Source: Ptiloglossa arizonensis
Taxonomy: Eukaryota > Arthropoda > Insecta > Hymenoptera > Colletidae
DNA length: 64,000 nucleotides
Direction: 5' to 3'
Assembly: GCF_051014685.1 (NCBI RefSeq)
Contig: NW_027478459.1
Location: 744,001-808,000, forward strand
Below the pieces are notes generated by a model that had not been told where the DNA came from, ran no database searches, and saw only the letters and a program-made list of their open reading frames with translations. A program made the translations under genes and the position numbers. Shown in pieces: positions 34,960 to 47,042 of the stretch. The number at the start of each line of letters is the position of its first letter. Position 1 is the stretch's first letter.

Positions 34960-36551
34960 GTCAATCCGTTCGCGAGATATGGGAGTTTGAAGTTAAGGAG
35001 TGGATGAGAAACCATCAAAATTTTCACAAGTGTAATACTCGAAACCAATAACTACAATGCCCTAGGGTAAAAATACACATACCGTTGTAATCGGGAGAGT
35101 TTGTACTTTCAGATGCACGGAAATTTTTCGGATTCGTCAAACCGTTTGCGATATATCGGAGTTTGGAGTTAAGAGATGGTTGAGAAACCATCAAAATTTT
35201 CGCAATTCTGATGCTACAAACGAATAACTGGAATGGCCTAGGGGAAAAGTACTCACACCATTGTAATCGGGCGGGTTTCTACTTTCAGATGCAACAGGAA
35301 CTTCTCGAGTTCGTCAATCTGTTCGCGAGATATGGGAGTTTGAAGTTAAGGAATGGTTGAGAAACCATCAAAATTTTCGCAAGTCTGATACTCGAAACCA
35401 ATAACTACTATGGACCAGCGCAAAAATGCACACACCGTTGTAATCGGGCGAGTTTCACCTTTCAGATGCAACAGGAATTTCTCGAGTTCGTCAATCCGTT
35501 CGCGAGATATGGGAGTTTGAAATTAAGGAGTGGTTGAGAGACCATCAAAATTTTCACAAGTCTGATGCTCGAAACCAATAACAGGAATGGCCTAGGGGAA
35601 AAGTACACACACCATTGTAATCTGGCGAGTTTCTGCTTTCAGATGCAACAGGAATTTCTCGAGCTCGTCAATCCGTTCGCGAGATATGGGAGTTTGAAGT
35701 TAAGGAATGGTTGAGAAACCGTCAAAATTTTCGCAAGTCTGATACTCGAAACCAATAACTGGAATGGTCTAGGGGAAAAGGACACACACCATTGTAATCG
35801 GACGTGTTTCTACTTTCAGAAGCAACAGGAATTTCTCGAGTTCGTCAATCCGTTCGCGATATATCGGAGTTTGGAGTTAAGAGATGGTTGAGAAACCATT
35901 AAAATTTTCGCAATTCTGATGCTAGAAACGAATAACTGGAATGGCATACAGGAAAAATACACACACCATTGTAATCGGGCGGGTTTCTACTTTCAGATGC
36001 AACAGGAACTTCTCGAGTTCGTCAATCTGTTCGCGAGATATGGGTGTTTGAAGTTAAGGAGTGGTTGAGAAACCATCAAAATTTTCGCAAGTCTGATACT
36101 CGAAACCAATAACTACTATGGACCAGCGCAAAAATACACACACCGTTGAAATCGGGCGAGTTTCACCTTTCAGATGCAACAGGAATTTCTCGAGTTCGTC
36201 AATCCGTTCGCGAGATATGGGAGTTTGAAATTAAGGAGTGGTTGAGAGACCATCAAAATTTTCACAAGTCTGATACTCGAAACCAATAACAGGAATGGCC
36301 TAGGGGAAAACTACACACACCATTGTAATCTGGCGAGTTTCTACTTTCATATGCAACAGGAATTTCTCGAGTTCGTCAATCCGTTCGCGAGGTATGGGAG
36401 TTTGAAGTTAAGAAATGGTTGAGAAACCATCAAAATTTTCGCAAGTCTGAAGCTAGAAACGAATTACTGGAATGGCCTAGGGGAAAAGTACACACACCAT
36501 TGTAATCGGGCGAGTTTCTGCTTTCAGATGTAACAGGAATTTCTCGAGCTC
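34960..36551 (+). repeat. Nine-monomer tandem duplication in E copy 1, first unit
   Basis: ACCGTTTGCG (a private change from ACCGTTCGCG) occurs at 35141 and 36733, 1,592 bp apart (9 x 177 - 1). All intervening private variants repeat in order, including the unusual CCGTTGAAATCGGG and GGACACACACC. Confidence 0.88.
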
Positions 36552-38143
36552 GTCAATCCGTTCGCGAGATATGGGAGTTTGAAGTTAAGGAGTGGATGAG
36601 AAACCATCAAAATTTTCACAAGTGTAATACTCGAAACCAATAACTACAATGGCCTAGGGCAAAAATACACATACCGTTGTAATCGGGAGAGTTTGTACTT
36701 TCAGATGCACGGAAATTTTTCGGATTCGTCAAACCGTTTGCGATATATCGGAGTTTGGAGTTAAGAGATGGTTGAGAAACAATCAAAATTTTCGCAATTC
36801 TGATGCTACAAACGAATAACTGGAATGGCCTAGGGGAAAAGTACTCACACCATTGTAATCGGGCGGGTTTCTACTTTCAGATGCAACAGGAACTTCTCGA
36901 GTTCGTCAATCTGTTCGCGAGATATGGGAGTTTGAAGTTAAGGAATGGTTGAGAAACCATCAAAATTTTCGCAAGTCTGATACTCGAAACCAATAACTAC
37001 TATGGACCAGCGCAAAAATGCACACACCGTTGTAATCGGGCGAGTTTCACCTTTCAGATGCAACAGGAATTTCTCGAGTTCGTCAATCCGTTCGCGAGAT
37101 ATGGGAGTTTGAAATTAAGGAGTGGTTGAGAGACCATCAAAATTTTCACAAGTCTGATGCTCGAAACCAATAACAGGAATGGCCTAGGGGAAAAGTACAC
37201 ACACCATTGTAATCTGGCGAGTTTCTGCTTTCAGATGCAACAGGAATTTCTCGAGCTCGTCAATCCGTTCGCGAGATATGGGAGTTTGAAGTTAAGGAAT
37301 GGTTGAGAAACCGTCAAAATTTTCGCAAGTCTGATACTCGAAACCAATAACTGGAATGGTCTAGGGGAAAAGGACACACACCATTGTAATCGGACGTGTT
37401 TCTACTTTCAGAAGCAACAGGAATTTCTCGAGTTCGTCAATCCGTTCGCGATATATCGGAGTTTGGAGTTAAGAGATGGTTGAGAAACCATTAAAATTTT
37501 CGCAATTCTGATGCTAGAAACGAATAACTGGAATGGCATACAGGAAAAATACACACACCATTGTAATCGGGCGGGTTTCTACTTTCAGATGCAACAGGAA
37601 CTTCTCGAGTTCGTCAATCTGTTCGCGAGATATGGGTGTTTGAAGTTAAGGAGTGGTTGAGAAACCATCAAAATTTTCGCAAGTCTGATACTCGAAACCA
37701 ATAACTACTATGGACCAGCGCAAAAATACACACACCGTTGAAATCGGGCGAGTTTCACCTTTCAGATGCAACAGGAATTTCTCGAGTTCGTCAATCCGTT
37801 CGCGAGATATGGGAGTTTGAAATTAAGGAGTGGTTGAGAGACCATCAAAATTTTCACAAGTCTGATACTCGAAACCAATAACAGGAATGGCCTAGGGGAA
37901 AACTACACACACCATTGTAATCTGGCGAGTTTCTACTTTCATATGCAACAGGAATTTCTCGAGTTCGTCAATCCGTTCGCGAGGTATGGGAGTTTGAAGT
38001 TAAGAAATGGTTGAGAAACCATCAAAATTTTCGCAAGTCTGAAGCTAGAAACGAATTACTGGAATGGCCTAGGGGAAAAGTACACACACCATTGTAATCG
38101 GGCGAGTTTCTGCTTTCAGATGTAACAGGAATTTCTCGAGCTC
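36552..38143 (+). repeat. Nine-monomer tandem duplication in E copy 1, second unit
   Basis: Second unit of the 1,592-bp tandem duplication. It is nearly identical to the first. Past about 38,330 the sequence returns to the normal ACCGTTCGCG form. Confidence 0.88.
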
Positions 38144-39809
38144 GTCAATCCGTTCGCGAGATATGGGAGTTTGAAGTTAAGGAGTGGATGAGAAACCATC
38201 AAAATTTTCACAAGTGTAATACTCGAAACCAATAACTACAATGGCCTAGGGCAAAAATACACATACCGTTGTAATCGGGAGAGTTTGTACTTTCAGATGC
38301 ACGGAAATTTTTCGGATTCGTCAAACCGTTCGCGATATATCGGAGTTTGGAGTTAAGAGATGGTTGAGAAACCGTAAAAATTTTCGCAATTCTGATGCGA
38401 GAAACGAATAACTGGAATGGCCTACGGGAAAAATACACACACCATTGTAATCGGGCGAGTTTCTACTTTCACATGCAACAGGAATTTCTCGAGTTCGTCA
38501 ATCGGATCGCGAGATATGGGAGTTTGAAGTTGTGGAATGGTTGAGAAACCATCAAAATTTTCGCAAGTCTGATACTCGAAACAAATAACTACAATGGCCT
38601 AGGGCAAAAATACACTTACCGTTGTAATCGGGAGAGTTTGTACTTTCAGATGCACGGAAATTTTTCGGATTCGGCAAACCGTTCGCGATGTATCGGAGTT
38701 TGGAGTTAAGGGATGGTTGAGAAACCATCAAAATTTTCGCAATTCTGATGCTAGAAACGAATAACTGGAATGGCATAGGGGAAAAGTACACACACCATTG
38801 TAATCGGGCGGGTTTCTACTTTCAGATGCAACAGGAACTTCTCGAGTTCGTCAATCTGTTCGCGAGATATGGGAGTTTGAAGTTAAGCAATGGTTGAGAA
38901 ACCATCAAAATTTTCGCAAGTCTGATACTCGAAACCAATAACTGGAATGGTCTAGGGGAAAAGTACACACACCATTGTAATCGGACGTGTTTCTACTTTC
39001 AGAAGCAACAGGAATTTCTCGAGTTCGTCAATCTGTTCGCGAGATATGGGAGTTTGAAGTTAAAGAATGATTGAGAAACCATCAAAATTTTCACAATTCT
39101 GATACTCGAAACCAATAACTGGAATGGTCTAGGGGAAAAGTACACACACCATTGTAATCGGACGTGTTTCTACTTTCAGAAGCAACAGGAATTTCTCGAG
39201 TTCGTCAATCCGTTCGCGAGATATGGGAGTTTGAAGTTAAGGAGTGGATGAGAAACCATCAAAATTTTCACAAGTGTAATACTCGAAACCAATAACTACA
39301 ATGCCCTAGGGTAAAAATACACATACCGTTGTAATCGGGAGAGTTTGTACTTTCAGATGCACGGAAATTTTTCGGATTCGTCAAACCGTTCGCGATATAT
39401 CGGAGTTTGGAGTTAAGAGATGGTGGAGAAACCATCAAAATTTTCGCAATTCTGATGCGACAAACGAATAACTGGAATGGCCTAGGGGAAAAGTACTCAC
39501 ACCATTGTAATCGGGCGGGTTTCTACTTTCAGATGCAACAGGAACTTCTCGATTTCGTCAATCTGTTCGCGAGATATGGGAGTTTGAAGTTAAGGAATGG
39601 TTGAGAAACCATCAAAATTTTCGCAAGTCTGATACTCGGAACCAATAACTACTATGGACCAGCGCAAAAATACACACACCGTTGTAATCGGGCGAGTTTC
39701 ACCTTTCAGATGCAACAGGAATTTCTCGAGTTCGTCAATCCGTTCGCGAGATATGGGAGTTTGAAATTAAGGAGTGGTTGAGAGACCATCAAAATTTTCA
39801 CAAGTCTGA

Positions 39810-41574
39810 TACTCGAAACCAATAACAGGAATGGCCTAGGGGAAAAGTACACATACCATTGTAATCTGGCGAGTTTCTGCTTTCAGATGCAACAGGAATT
39901 TCTCGAGCTCGTCAATCCGTTCGCGAGATATGGGAGTTTGAAGTTATGGAATGGTTGAGAAACCGTCAAAATTTTCGCAAGTCTGATACTCGAAACCAAT
40001 AACTGGAATGGCCTAGGGGAAAAGTACACACACCATTGTAATCGGACGTGTTTCTACTTTCAGATGCACGGAAATTTTTCGGATTCGTCAAACCGTTCGC
40101 GAAATATCGGAGTTTGGAGTTAAGAGATGGTTGAGAAACCGTCAAAATTTTCGCAATTCTGATGCGAGAAACGAATAACTGGAATGGCCTACGGGAAAAA
40201 TACACACACCATTGTAATCGGGCGAGTTTCTACTTTCACATGCAACAGGAATTTCTCGAGTTCGTCAATCGGATCGCGAGATATGGGAGTTTGAAGTTGT
40301 GGAATGGTTGAGAAACCATCAAAATTTTCGCAAGTCTGATACTCGAAACCAATAACTACAATGGCCTAGGGCAAAAATACACTTACCGTTGTAATCGGGA
40401 GAGTTTGTACTTTCAGATGCACGGAAATTTTTCGGATTCGTCAAACCGTTCGCGATGTATCGGAGTTTGGAGTTAAGGGATGGTTGAGAAACCATCAAAA
40501 TTTTCGCAATTCTGATGCTAGAAACGAATTACTGGAATGGCCTAGGGGAAAAGTACACACACCATTGTAATCGGGCGAGTTTCTACTTTCAGATGCAGCA
40601 GGAATTTCTGGAGTTCGTCAATCCGTTCCCGAGATATGGGAGTTTGAAGTTAAGGAATGGTTGAGAAACCGTCAAAATTTTCGCAAGTCTGATACTCGAA
40701 ACCAATAACTGGAATGGTCTAGGGGAAAAGTACACACACCATTGTAATCGGACGTGTTTCTACTTTCAGAAGCAACAGGAATTTCTCGAGTTCGTCAATC
40801 TGTTCGCGAGATATGGGAGTTTGAAATTAAGGAATGATTGAGAAACCATCAAAATTTTCACAATTCTGATACTCGAAACCAATAACTGGAATGGCCTAGG
40901 GAAAAGTACACACACCATTGTAATCTGGCGAGTATCTACTTTCAGATGCAACATGAATTTCTCGAGTTCGTCAATCCGTTCGCGAGGTATGGGAGTTTGA
41001 AGTTATGGAATGGTTGAGAAACCGTCAAAATTTTCGCAAGTCTGATACTCGAAACCAATAACTGGAATGGCCTAGGGGAAAAGTACACACACCATTGTAA
41101 TCGGACGTGTTTCTACTTTCAGATGCACGGAAATTTTTCGGATTCGTCAAACCGTTCGCGAAATATCGGAGTTTGGAGTTAAGAGATGGTTGAGAAACCG
41201 TCAAAATTTTCGCAATTCTGATGCGAGAAACGAATAACTGGAATGGCCTACGGGAAAAATACACACACCATTGTAATCGGGCGAGTTTCTACTTTCACAT
41301 GCAACAGGAATTTCTCGAGTTCGTCAATCGGATCGCGAGATATGGGAGTTTGAAGTTGTGGAATGGTTGAGAAACCATCAAAATTTTCGCAAGTCTGATA
41401 CTCGAAACCAATAACTACAATGGCCTAGGGCAAAAATACACTTACCGTTGTAATCGGGAGAGTTTGTACTTTCAGATGCACGGAAATTTTTCGGATTCGT
41501 CAAACCGTTCGCGATGTATCGGAGTTTGGAGTTAAGGGATGGTTGAGAAACCATCAAAATTTTCGCAATTCTGA
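39810..41574 (+). repeat. 1,765-bp tandem duplication, first unit, with nested repeat
   Basis: The unit recurs from about 41,575 at an offset of 1,765 bp. Inside it, the part from about 39,945 is repeated from about 41,005 (offset 1,059 bp). Thus the same marked monomer (GAAATATCGGAG with GATGCGAGAAACG) stands at three places spaced 1,059 and 706 bp. Confidence 0.82.
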
Positions 41575-42767
41575 TACTCGAAACCAATAACAGGAATGGC
41601 CTAGGGGAAAAGTACACATACCATTGTAATCTGGCGAGTTTCTGCTTTCAGATGCAACAGGAATTTCTCGAGCTCGTCAATCCGTTCGCGAGATATGGGA
41701 GTTTGAAGTTATGGAATGGTTGAGAAACCGTCAAAATTTTCGCAAGTCTGATACTCGAAACCAATAACTGGAATGGCCTAGGGGAAAAGTACACACACCA
41801 TTGTAATCGGACGTGTTTCTACTTTCAGATGCACGGAAATTTTTCGGATTCGTCAAACCGTTCGCGAAATATCGGAGTTTGGAGTTAAGAGATGGTTGAG
41901 AAACCGTCAAAATTTTCGCAATTCTGATGCGAGAAACGAATAACTGGAATGGCCTACGGGAAAAATACACACACCATTGTAATCGGGCGAGTTTCTACTT
42001 TCACATGCAACAGGAATTTCTCGAGTTCGTCAATCGGATCGCGAGATATGGGAGTTTGAAGTTGTGGAATGGTTGAGAAACCATCAAAATTTTCGCAAGT
42101 CTGATACTCGAAACCAATAACTACAATGGCCTAGGGCAAAAATACACTTACCGTTGTAATCGGGAGAGTTTGTACTTTCAGATGCACGGAAATTTTTCGG
42201 ATTCGTCAAACCGTTCGCGATGTATCGGAGTTTGGAGTTAAGGGATGGTTGAGAAACCATCAAAATTTTCGCAATTCTGATGCTAGAAACGAATTACTGG
42301 AATGGCCTAGGGGAAAAGTACACACACCATTGTAATCGGGCGAGTTTCTACTTTCAGATGCAGCAGGAATTTCTGGAGTTCGTCAATCCGTTCCCGAGAT
42401 ATGGGAGTTTGAAGTTAAGGAATGGTTGAGAAACCGTCAAAATTTTCGCAAGTCTGATACTCGAAACCAATAACTGGAATGGTCTAGGGGAAAAGTACAC
42501 ACACCATTGTAATCGGACGTGTTTCTACTTTCAGAAGCAACAGGAATTTCTCGAGTTCGTCAATCTGTTCGCGAGATATGGGAGTTTGAAATTAAGGAAT
42601 GATTGAGAAACCATCAAAATTTTCACAATTCTGATACTCGAAACCAATAACTGGAATGGCCTAGGGAAAAGTACACACACCATTGTAATCTGGCGAGTAT
42701 CTACTTTCAGATGCAACATGAATTTCTCGAGTTCGTCAATCCGTTCGCGAGGTATGGGAGTTTGAAG
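41575..42767 (+). repeat. 1,765-bp tandem duplication, second (partial) unit
   Basis: Matches 39,810-41,002 in detail and departs near 42,768, where the sequence continues as in 31,290 onward. Confidence 0.8.
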
Positions 42768-43500
42768 TTAAGAAATGGTTGAGAAACCATCAAAATTTTC
42801 GCAAGTCTGGTGCTAGAAACGAATTACTGGAATGGCCTAGGGGAAAAGTACACACACCATTGTAATCGGGCGTGTTTCTGCTTTCAGATGCAACAGGAAT
42901 TTCTCGAGTTCGTCAATCCGTTCGCGAGATATGGGAGTTTGAAGTAATGGAATGGTTGAGAAACCACAAAAATTTTCGCAAGTCTGATACTCGAAACCAA
43001 TAACTGGAATCGCCTACGGGAAAAGTACACACACCATTGTAATCGGGCGAGTTTCTCCTTTCAGATGCAACAGGAATTTCTTGAGTTCGTCAATCCGTTC
43101 GCGAGATATGGGTGTTTGAAATTAAGGAATGGTTGAGAAACCATCAAAATTTTCGCAAGTCTGATACTCGAAACCAATAACTACTATGGCCCAGGGCAAA
43201 AATACACATACCGTTGTAATCGGGCGAGTTTCTGCTTTCAGATGCAACAGGAATTTCTCGAGTTCGTCAATCCGTTCGCGAGATATGGGAGTTTGAAGTT
43301 AAGGAATGGTTGAGAAACCATCAAAATTTTCGCAAGTCTGATACTCGAAACCAATAACAGGAATGGCCTAGGGGAAAAGTACACACACCAGTGTAATCGG
43401 GCGAGTTTCTACTTTCAGATGCAACAGGAACTTCTCGAGTTCGTCAATCTGTTCGCGAGATATGGGAGTTTGAAGTTAAGGAATGGTTGAGAAACCATCA
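42338..43500 (+). repeat. Fragment copied from region E block (matches 30,850-32,012)
   Basis: Matches 30,850-32,012 at a constant offset of 11,488 bp, including GATGCAGCAGGAATTTCTGG, TCTGGTGCTAG, GAAGTAATGG and CCAGTGTAATC. A shorter piece of the same source (30,850-31,262) also stands at 40,573-40,985 (offset 9,723). This stretch overlaps the end of the 1,765-bp unit because that unit was itself built from this fragment. Confidence 0.8.
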
Positions 43501-43867
43501 AAACTTTCGCAATTCTGATGCTAGAAACGAATAACTGGAATGACCTAGGCAAAAAGTACACACACGATTGTAATCGGTCGACTTTCTACTTTCAGAAGCA
43601 ACGGGAAATAATCGAATTCGTCAATCCGTTCGCGAGATATGGGAGTTTGGAGTTAAGAGATGGTTGAGAAACCATCAAAATTTTCGCAATTCTGATGCTA
43701 GAAACGAATAACTGGAATGGCCTAGGGGAAAAGAACACACACCATTGTAATCGGGCGGGTTTCTACTTTCAGATGCAACAGGAATTCTCGAGTTCGTCAA
43801 TCTGTTCGCGAGATATGGGAGTTTGAAGTTAAGGAATGGTTGAGAAACCATCAAAATTTTCACAAGT
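43501..43867 (+). repeat. Two region-F-type monomers inside region E
   Basis: The monomer with ACCTAGGCAAAAAG, CACACGATTG and AGGAAATAATCGAATTC is otherwise seen only in region F (58.5, 59.6 and 63.3 kb). It is followed by a GGAGTTAAGAGATGG monomer with AGGAATTCTCGAG (one T short), as at 59.7-59.85 kb. This links the E mosaic to region F. Confidence 0.75.
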
Positions 43868-43934
43868 CTGATACTCGAAACCAATAACAGGAATGGCCTA
43901 GGGAAAAGTACACACACCATTGTAATCCGGTGAG

Positions 43935-44016
43935 TTACTGGAATGGACTAGGGGAAAAGAAGACACACCATTATAATCGGGCGAGTTTCACCTTTCGGAT
44001 GCAATAGGAATGCGAA
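43935..44016 (+). repeat. 82-bp partial monomer
   Basis: TTACTGGAATGG at 43,935 is followed by the same motif at 44,017, so this unit is only 82 bp long. The left join runs from the GTAATCCGGTGAG part of one monomer straight to TTACTGG. The right join runs from GCAATAGGAAT to GCGAATTACTGG. The joins show short shared bases (GAGTT/GAATT type). The XhoI, NruI and hairpin parts are missing. Confidence 0.9.
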
Positions 44017-44261
44017 TTACTGGAATGGCCTAGGGGAAAAGTAGACACACCATTATAATCGGGCGAGTTTCACCTTTCGGACGCAATAGGAATTTCTCGA
44101 GTTCGTCAATCCGTTCGCGCGATATGGGAGTTGGAAGTTAACGAATGGTTGAGAAACCTACAAAATTTTCGCAAGTCTGATGCTAGAAACGAATTACTGG
44201 AATGGCCTAGGGGAAATGTACACACACCATTGTAATCGGGCGAGTTTCTGCTTTCAGATGC

Positions 44262-44281
44262 AACCATCAATATGATATGGG
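44262..44281 (+). repeat. Shortened monomer junction, second copy
   Basis: Identical to the junction at 30,191, at an offset of 14,071 bp. Confidence 0.85.
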
Positions 44282-46695
44282 AGTTTGAAGTTAAGGAATG
44301 GTTGAGAAACCATCAAAATTTTCGCAAGTCTGATACTCGAAACCAATAACTGGACTCGCCTAGGGGAAAGTAGACACACCATTATAATCGGACGAGTTTC
44401 ACCTTTCAGATGCAACAGGAATTATTCGGAGTTCGTCAATCCGTTCGCGAGATAAGGGAGTTTGAAATTAAGGAATGGTTGACAAACCATCCAAATTTTC
44501 ACAAGTCTGATACTCGAAACCAATAACTACAATGGCCTAGGGTAAAAATACACATACCGTTGTAATCGGGAGAGTTTGTACTTTCAGATGCACGGAAATT
44601 TCTCGGATTCGTGAAACCGTTCGCGAAATATCGGAGTTTGGAGTTAAGAGATGGTTGAGAAACCATCAAAATTTTCGCAATTCTGATGCTAGAAACGAAT
44701 AACTGGAATGGCCTAGGGGAAAAGTACACACACCATTGTAATCGGGCGAGTTTCTCCTTTCAGATGCCACAGGAATTTCTCGAGTTCGTCAATCCGTTCG
44801 CGAGATATGGGAGTTTGAAGTTAAGGAATGGTTGAGAAACCATCAAAATTTTCGCAAGTCTGTTACTCGAAACCAATAACAGGAATGGCCTAAGGGAAAA
44901 GTACACACACCGTTGTAATCGGGCGCGTTTCTACTTTCAGATGCAGCAGGAATTTCTGGAGTTCGTCAATCCGTTCCCGAGATATGGGAGTTTGAAGTTA
45001 AGGAATGGTTGAGAAACCGTCAAAATTTTCGCAAGTCTGATACTCGAAACCAATAACTGGAATGGTCTAGGGGAAAAGTACACACACCATTGTAATCGGA
45101 CGTGTTTCTACTTTCAGAAGCAACAGGAATTTCTCGAGTTCGTCAATCTGTTCGCGAGATATGGGAGTTTGAAATTAAGGAATGATTGAGAAACCATCAA
45201 AATTTTCACAATTCTGATACTCGAAACCAATAACAGGAATGGCCTAGGGAAAAGTACACACACCATTGTAATCTGGCGAGTATCTACTTTCAGATGCAAC
45301 ATGAATTTCTCGAGTTCGTCAATCCGTTCGCGAGGTATGGGAGTTTGAAGTTAAGAAATGGTTGAGAAACCATCAAAATTTTCGCAAGTCTGGTGCTAGA
45401 AACGAATTACTGGAATGGCCTAGGGGAAAAGTACACACACCATTGTAATCGGGCGTGTTTCTGCTTTCAGATGCAACAGGAATTTCTCGAGTTCGTCAAT
45501 CCGTTCGCGAGATATGGGAGTTTGAAGTAATGGAATGGTTGAGAAACCACAAAAATTTTCGCAAGTCTGATACTCGAAACCAATAACTGGAATCGCCTAC
45601 GGGAAAAGTACACACACCATTGTAATCGGGCGAGTTTCTCCTTTCAGATGCAACAGGAATTTCTTGAGTTCGTCAATCCGTTCGCGAGATATGGGTGTTT
45701 GAAATTAAGGAATGGTTGAGAAACCATCAAAATTTTCGCAAGTCTGATACTCGAAACCAATAACTACTATGGCCCAGGGCAAAAATACACATACCGTTGT
45801 AATCGGGCGAGTTTCTGCTTTCAGATGCAACAGGAATTTCTCGAGTTCGTCAATCCGTTCGCGAGATATGGGAGTTTGAAGTTAAGGAATGGTTGAGAAA
45901 CCATCAAAATTTTCGCAAGTCTGATACTCGAAACCAATAACAGGAATGGCCTAGGGGAAAAGTACACACACCAGTGTAATCGGGCGAGTTTCTACTTTCA
46001 GATGCAACAGGAACTTCTCGAGTTCGTCAATCTGTTCGCGAGATATGGGAGTTTGAAGTTAAGGAATGGTTGAGAAACCATCAAAATTTTCGCAAGTCTG
46101 ACACTCGAAACCAATAACTACTATGGACCAGCGCAAAAATACACACACCGTTGTAATCGGGCGAGTTTCACCTTTCAGATGCAACAGGAATTTCTCGAGT
46201 TCGTCATTCCGTTCGCGAGATATGGGAGTTTGAAGTTAAGGAGTGGTTGAGAGACCATCAAAATTTTCGCAAGTCTGATACTCGAAACCAATAACTACTA
46301 TGGACCAGCGCAAAAATACACATACCGTTGTAATCGGGCGAGTTTCTGCTTTCAGATGCAACAGGAATTTCTCGAGTTCGTCAATCCGTTCGCGAGATAT
46401 GGGAGTTTGAAGTTAAGAAATGGTTGAGAAACCATCAAAATTTTCGCAAGTCTGGTGCTAGAAACGAATTACTGGAATGGCCTAGGGGAAAAGTACACAC
46501 ACCATTGTAATCGGGCGTGTTTCTACTTTCAGAAGCAACAGGAATTTCTCGAGTTCGTCAATCTGTTCGCGAGATATGGGAGTTTGAAATTAAGGAATGA
46601 TTGAGAAACCATCAAAATTTTCACAATTCTGATACTCGAAACCAATAACAGGAATGGCCTAGGGAAAAGTACACACACCATTGTAATCCGGTGAG

Positions 46696-46777
46696 TTACT
46701 GGAATGGACTAGGGGAAAAGAAGACACACCATTATAATCGGGCGAGTTTCACCTTTCGGATGCAATAGGAATGCGAA
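46696..46777 (+). repeat. 82-bp partial monomer, copy 2
   Basis: Same structure 2,761 bp downstream of the one at 43,935, carried by the tandem duplication. Confidence 0.9.
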
Positions 46778-47022
46778 TTACTGGAATGGCCTAGGGGAAA
46801 AGTAGACACACCATTATAATCGGGCGAGTTTCACCTTTCGGACGCAATAGGAATTTCTCGAGTTCGTCAATCCGTTCGCGCGATATGGGAGTTGGAAGTT
46901 AACGAATGGTTGAGAAACCTACAAAATTTTCGCAAGTCTGATGCTAGAAACGAATTACTGGAATGGCCTAGGGGAAATGTACACACACCATTGTAATCGG
47001 GCGAGTTTCTGCTTTCAGATGC

Positions 47023-47042
47023 AACCATCAATATGATATGGG
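47023..47042 (+). repeat. Shortened monomer junction, third copy
   Basis: Identical to the junction at 44,262, 2,761 bp downstream. Confidence 0.85.

Larger units (their letters stand above)
30025..40573 (+). repeat. Region E block, copy 1 (~10.5 kb segmental duplication)
   Basis: This block recurs at about 46,857-57,052. The offset is 16,832 bp at the start, 16,125 bp after the loss of four monomers, and 16,479 bp after a gain of two. Its hallmark is a divergent monomer type with GCACGGAAATTTTTCGG, TATCGGAGTTTGGAG and TTAAGAGATGG, first seen near 30,519 and last near 56,898. The length and shared order of variants make independent origin impossible. Confidence 0.88.
43868..46628 (+). repeat. 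2,761-bp tandem duplication, first unit
   Basis: The unit is repeated from 46,629 at an offset of 2,761 bp. That is not a multiple of 177 because the unit holds an 82-bp partial monomer and the 24-bp-short monomer. Most of it (44,096-46,260) also matches 30,025-32,189 of region E copy 1. Confidence 0.85.

Noticed and set aside
39407..39604. 65-codon open frame (+), repeated at 55,886-56,083, and another at 59,872-60,069
   Set aside because: Same reason: a translation of just over one monomer, duplicated with the E block.
43935..44100. Transposon insertion at the irregular spacing near 44 kb
   Set aside because: All sequence there is satellite-derived. The irregularity is an 82-bp partial monomer, with no terminal repeats or target-site duplication.
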